Below the pieces are notes generated by a model. The model was not told the DNA's origin. It saw nothing but the letters and a program-made list of their open reading frames with translations, and did no database searches. Made by a program: the position numbers and the translations under genes. A stretch of 64,000 nt of DNA, taken from the NCBI GenBank assembly GCA_030432695.1, contig JAUILN010000005.1:496001-560000 (forward strand). Reading direction: 5' to 3'. Below are positions 62,106 to 64,000 of this stretch, piece after piece (within the stretch, counting starts at the first letter, position 1; the number at the start of each line of letters is the position of its first letter). This DNA comes from a bacterium (GTDB lineage Bacteria > Planctomycetota > UBA1135 > UBA2386).

Positions 62106-64000
62106 TTGCTGCAGTTCGTCAATCCCGCCCTGCTGATCGGCGCGGCCCTGCTCGCGGTGCCGCTGATCATCCACCTGCTCAACCGGCAGCGCTTCCGCCG
62201 CCGCCGGTGGGCCGCGATGGAGTTCCTGCTCGCGGCCTACAAGAAGCAGCGCCGTCGGCTGCGCCGCGAGAACCTGATCCTGCTGCTGCTGCGCTGCCTG
62301 ATCCCGGTGCTGCTGGCGCTGGCGATCGCGCGGCCGCTGCTGCGCGAGGACGACGCGCTCGGAACCGGTGGCGGCGGCACCACCCACCACGTGCTGATCT
62401 TCGACCGGAGCTACAGCATGGCGGCGTCGCTGCCGGGCGGCACCACGCCGTTCGACCGCGCGCGGTCGCTGGCCAGCTCGCTGCTCGACCGGATCAAGGA
62501 CGGCGAGAACCCGCCGAAGGTGTCGATCGTCCTGAACGGCGTGCGCAGCTCGGTGCCACTGAAGGAGTCGGTCGACCTGGAGCGCGCCAAGGCGCGGATC
62601 ACCGCGCTGCCGCCGCCGGTCGACGTGGGTGTGGACCTCACCGCCGCGCTGGCCGAGGCCGCCGAGCTGGTCGAAGAGTCGACCGACGGCGAGCAGCGGG
62701 TCTACCTGTTCACCGACCTGCAGCTCCGCGCCTTCGGCGACGAGTTCCTGGTAGCGCCGGTCGAAGAGGAGGCCCCGGCGCTGGACGTCGCGCGCACCGG
62801 CGATTCCCAGCCGGACAGCGATCGACAGGACCCGGGCGAGGGCGACGAGACCCCCGCCGCCGACCTGTTCGAGGACAACGCCACCGACGTGATCCGCCGC
62901 ATCAAGGAGCGCGCGCAGATCACCGTGTTCGACGTGCGCAGCCGCACCGGCGAAGGCGGCACGACCCCCAACGTGCAGATCACCGACCTGCGCCTCGCGC
63001 AGGGCCACGCGATCCGCAACGTCAGCGTCCCGGTGATCGCCGTGGTCCGCAACCGCTCGCCGGAAGCACGTGCGGTGCAGGTCACCCTCACCGTCGACGA
63101 CGCGCAGCCGATCCGCAAGTCGGTGAACGTAGAGGCCGGCGCCGAAGCCGAGATCGAGTTCGAGACCAGTTTCCAAGCGCTGGGCCAGCGTCGCCTCGAG
63201 GTCGCGCTCGACGAGGACGACCTGCCCAACGACGACCGGCGCCACGCGGTGGTCACGGTCCGCGACCGGATCCGGGTGCTGGTGGTCGACGACGAACCGA
63301 ACCTCGAGCCCGACCTGCGCGAGTCGACCCACGTGGTCGAGATCCTCGACCCGACCGGTGGCGAGGGCCCGCCCGACCTGACCTGGTTCGACCCCACGAT
63401 CGTCGACGGTGTCGAGTTCCAGAGCGGCCGCGCCCGCCCCGCCGACTTCGACATGGTGATCCTCGCCAACGTCGGCCGCCTCGGCAGCGAAGAGGTCGTC
63501 GACGGGCTCCTGGAAGCGATCCGTTCCGGCACCGGCCTGTTCGCGATGCTCGGCGAGGGCATCGACGAGACCGGCTACGACGTCGGCCTGTACCGCGGCG
63601 GCCGCGGCCCGCTGCCGATGGCGGTGCGCGACGATGGCGGCATGGGCCGCGGCGCCAAGCCCGGCGGCGAGGAGTTCTTCAGCTCGCAGATCGAGGTCAG
63701 GGACCACCCGGTGTTCCGCGACTTTCCCGAAGACGTCTACCTGGAGATCTTCGAGAGCATCCCGATCTACCGCTACGTCGGACTCGACCGCACGACCTGG
63801 GAACAGGCCCGCGCCGAGGCGGAGCGGGTGGCGCGGAACGGCGGCTCGGACTCGGGGAGTGATCCTCGCACGACCGGCGGCGCCGAGGAGTCGCAGCTCC
63901 GCAACGTGGAGGTGCTGGCCTCGATCCGCGACGGCGAGCGCTCGCCGCTCCTGGTCGCCAGCCAGTACGGGGCCGGCAAGGCGCTGTTCCTCACCTCGCC
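62106..64000 (+). CDS. BatA-like VWA-domain membrane protein, C-terminus off right edge
   Basis: The frame is open for 631 codons to the window edge. The N-terminus has two hydrophobic helices with the BatA-type linker (HLLNRQRFRRRRWAAMEFL). A VWA domain follows with MIDAS DRSYS near 100-104. Residues ~235-290 are acidic and probably disordered, and a beta-rich region follows. TTG 62106 is chosen because GAAGGA lies about 6 bp upstream and it starts at the first helix; a later start would remove the helices. Partner of MoxR and DUF58 in the same direction. The right edge truncates it. Confidence 0.9.
   Translation, partial: MLQFVNPALLIGAALLAVPLIIHLLNRQRFRRRRWAAMEFLLAAYKKQRRRLRRENLILLLLRCLIPVLLALAIARPLLREDDALGTGGGGTTHHVLIFDRSYSMAASLPGGTTPFDRARSLASSLLDRIKDGENPPKVSIVLNGVRSSVPLKESVDLERAKARITALPPPVDVGVDLTAALAEAAELVEESTDGEQRVYLFTDLQLRAFGDEFLVAPVEEEAPALDVARTGDSQPDSDRQDPGEGDETPAADLFEDNATDVIRRIKERAQITVFDVRSRTGEGGTTPNVQITDLRLAQGHAIRNVSVPVIAVVRNRSPEARAVQVTLTVDDAQPIRKSVNVEAGAEAEIEFETSFQALGQRRLEVALDEDDLPNDDRRHAVVTVRDRIRVLVVDDEPNLEPDLRESTHVVEILDPTGGEGPPDLTWFDPTIVDGVEFQSGRARPADFDMVILANVGRLGSEEVVDGLLEAIRSGTGLFAMLGEGIDETGYDVGLYRGGRGPLPMAVRDDGGMGRGAKPGGEEFFSSQIEVRDHPVFRDFPEDVYLEIFESIPIYRYVGLDRTTWEQARAEAERVARNGGSDSGSDPRTTGGAEESQLRNVEVLASIRDGERSPLLVASQYGAGKALFLTS

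Noticed and set aside
59153..62182. Minus-strand open frame of 1009 codons
   Set aside because: It runs antisense to moxR and DUF58, whose motifs are unambiguous; it is typical of GC-rich shadow frames.

Overview
The window is very GC-rich (about 70% by eye) and densely coded on both strands. Its gene content points to a Planctomycetota-like, Gram-negative-type bacterium. The pointers are many predicted lipoproteins and exported beta-propeller proteins, a DUF1573 lipoprotein, a receptor-type Ser/Thr kinase divergent from an ECF-like sigma factor, a MoxR/DUF58/BatA-type cluster, a decayed ELWxxDGT-repeat gene and an LpxH-type lipid A enzyme. The phylum is inferred from these families; no rRNA is present to confirm it.

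Layout. 1-1631: an RsbW-like ATP-binding protein and a SpoIIE-type phosphatase that runs off the left edge. 2016-6091: three exported lipoproteins (a PGRP-type amidase, a DUF1573 protein and a phosphoesterase-like tetraheme cytochrome). 6162-9821: a giant SBBP/HAF-repeat secreted protein. 9970-17047: a housekeeping block on the minus strand (tyrS, a lipoprotein, rpsA, plsC, cmk, lpxH). 17123-21391: a GH42-like protein translationally coupled to an NtrC-type sigma-54 activator, then a degenerate GGDEF protein. 21533-21776: a previously unlabelled structured RNA candidate with its own promoter and an 11-bp hairpin terminator. 22640-25227: a GspF-domain protein and rpoN, whose leader carries both an extended -10 element and a -24/-12-like element. 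25259-25712: an ELWxxDGT pseudogene. 25713-31827: a NYN-LOTUS protein, two bPH2 membrane proteins, tRNA-His, tRNA-Lys and an MglA-like GTPase fused to a histidine kinase.

31908-45893: an M16-like protein without its zinc motif coupled to a two-domain ABC ATPase, a thioredoxin-fold protein without cysteines, a membrane protein coupled to ridA, coaD, comEC, a cyclase-fold protein, an S46 dipeptidyl peptidase, a DUF1801 protein with a histone-like tail, and hpt. 46036-50092: upp, tatD, eno and a deoxyhypusine-synthase homolog. Three large palindromes with a shared GTGCC-N-GGCAC core sit between genes from 44.6 to 49.0 kb. 50187-56793: an SGNH protein, a DUF6624 protein, a uracil-DNA glycosylase family protein, and a Ser/Thr kinase divergent from an ECF-like sigma factor. 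56998-59539: small exported, hypothetical and AT-rich genes. 59816-64000: moxR, DUF58 and a BatA-like gene that runs off the right edge.

Functional themes. Signal transduction is prominent: partner switching, sigma-54 with its activator, a GTPase-kinase fusion, and an STPK-ECF pair. So are the cell envelope (LpxH, PlsC, amidase, lipoproteins), nucleotide salvage (hpt, upp) and translation (tyrS, rpsA, two tRNAs). No rRNA, complete insertion sequence, prophage or CRISPR array was seen. The most novel items are the MglA-kinase fusion, the structured RNA, the palindrome family and several proteins that keep a fold but lack its catalytic residues.
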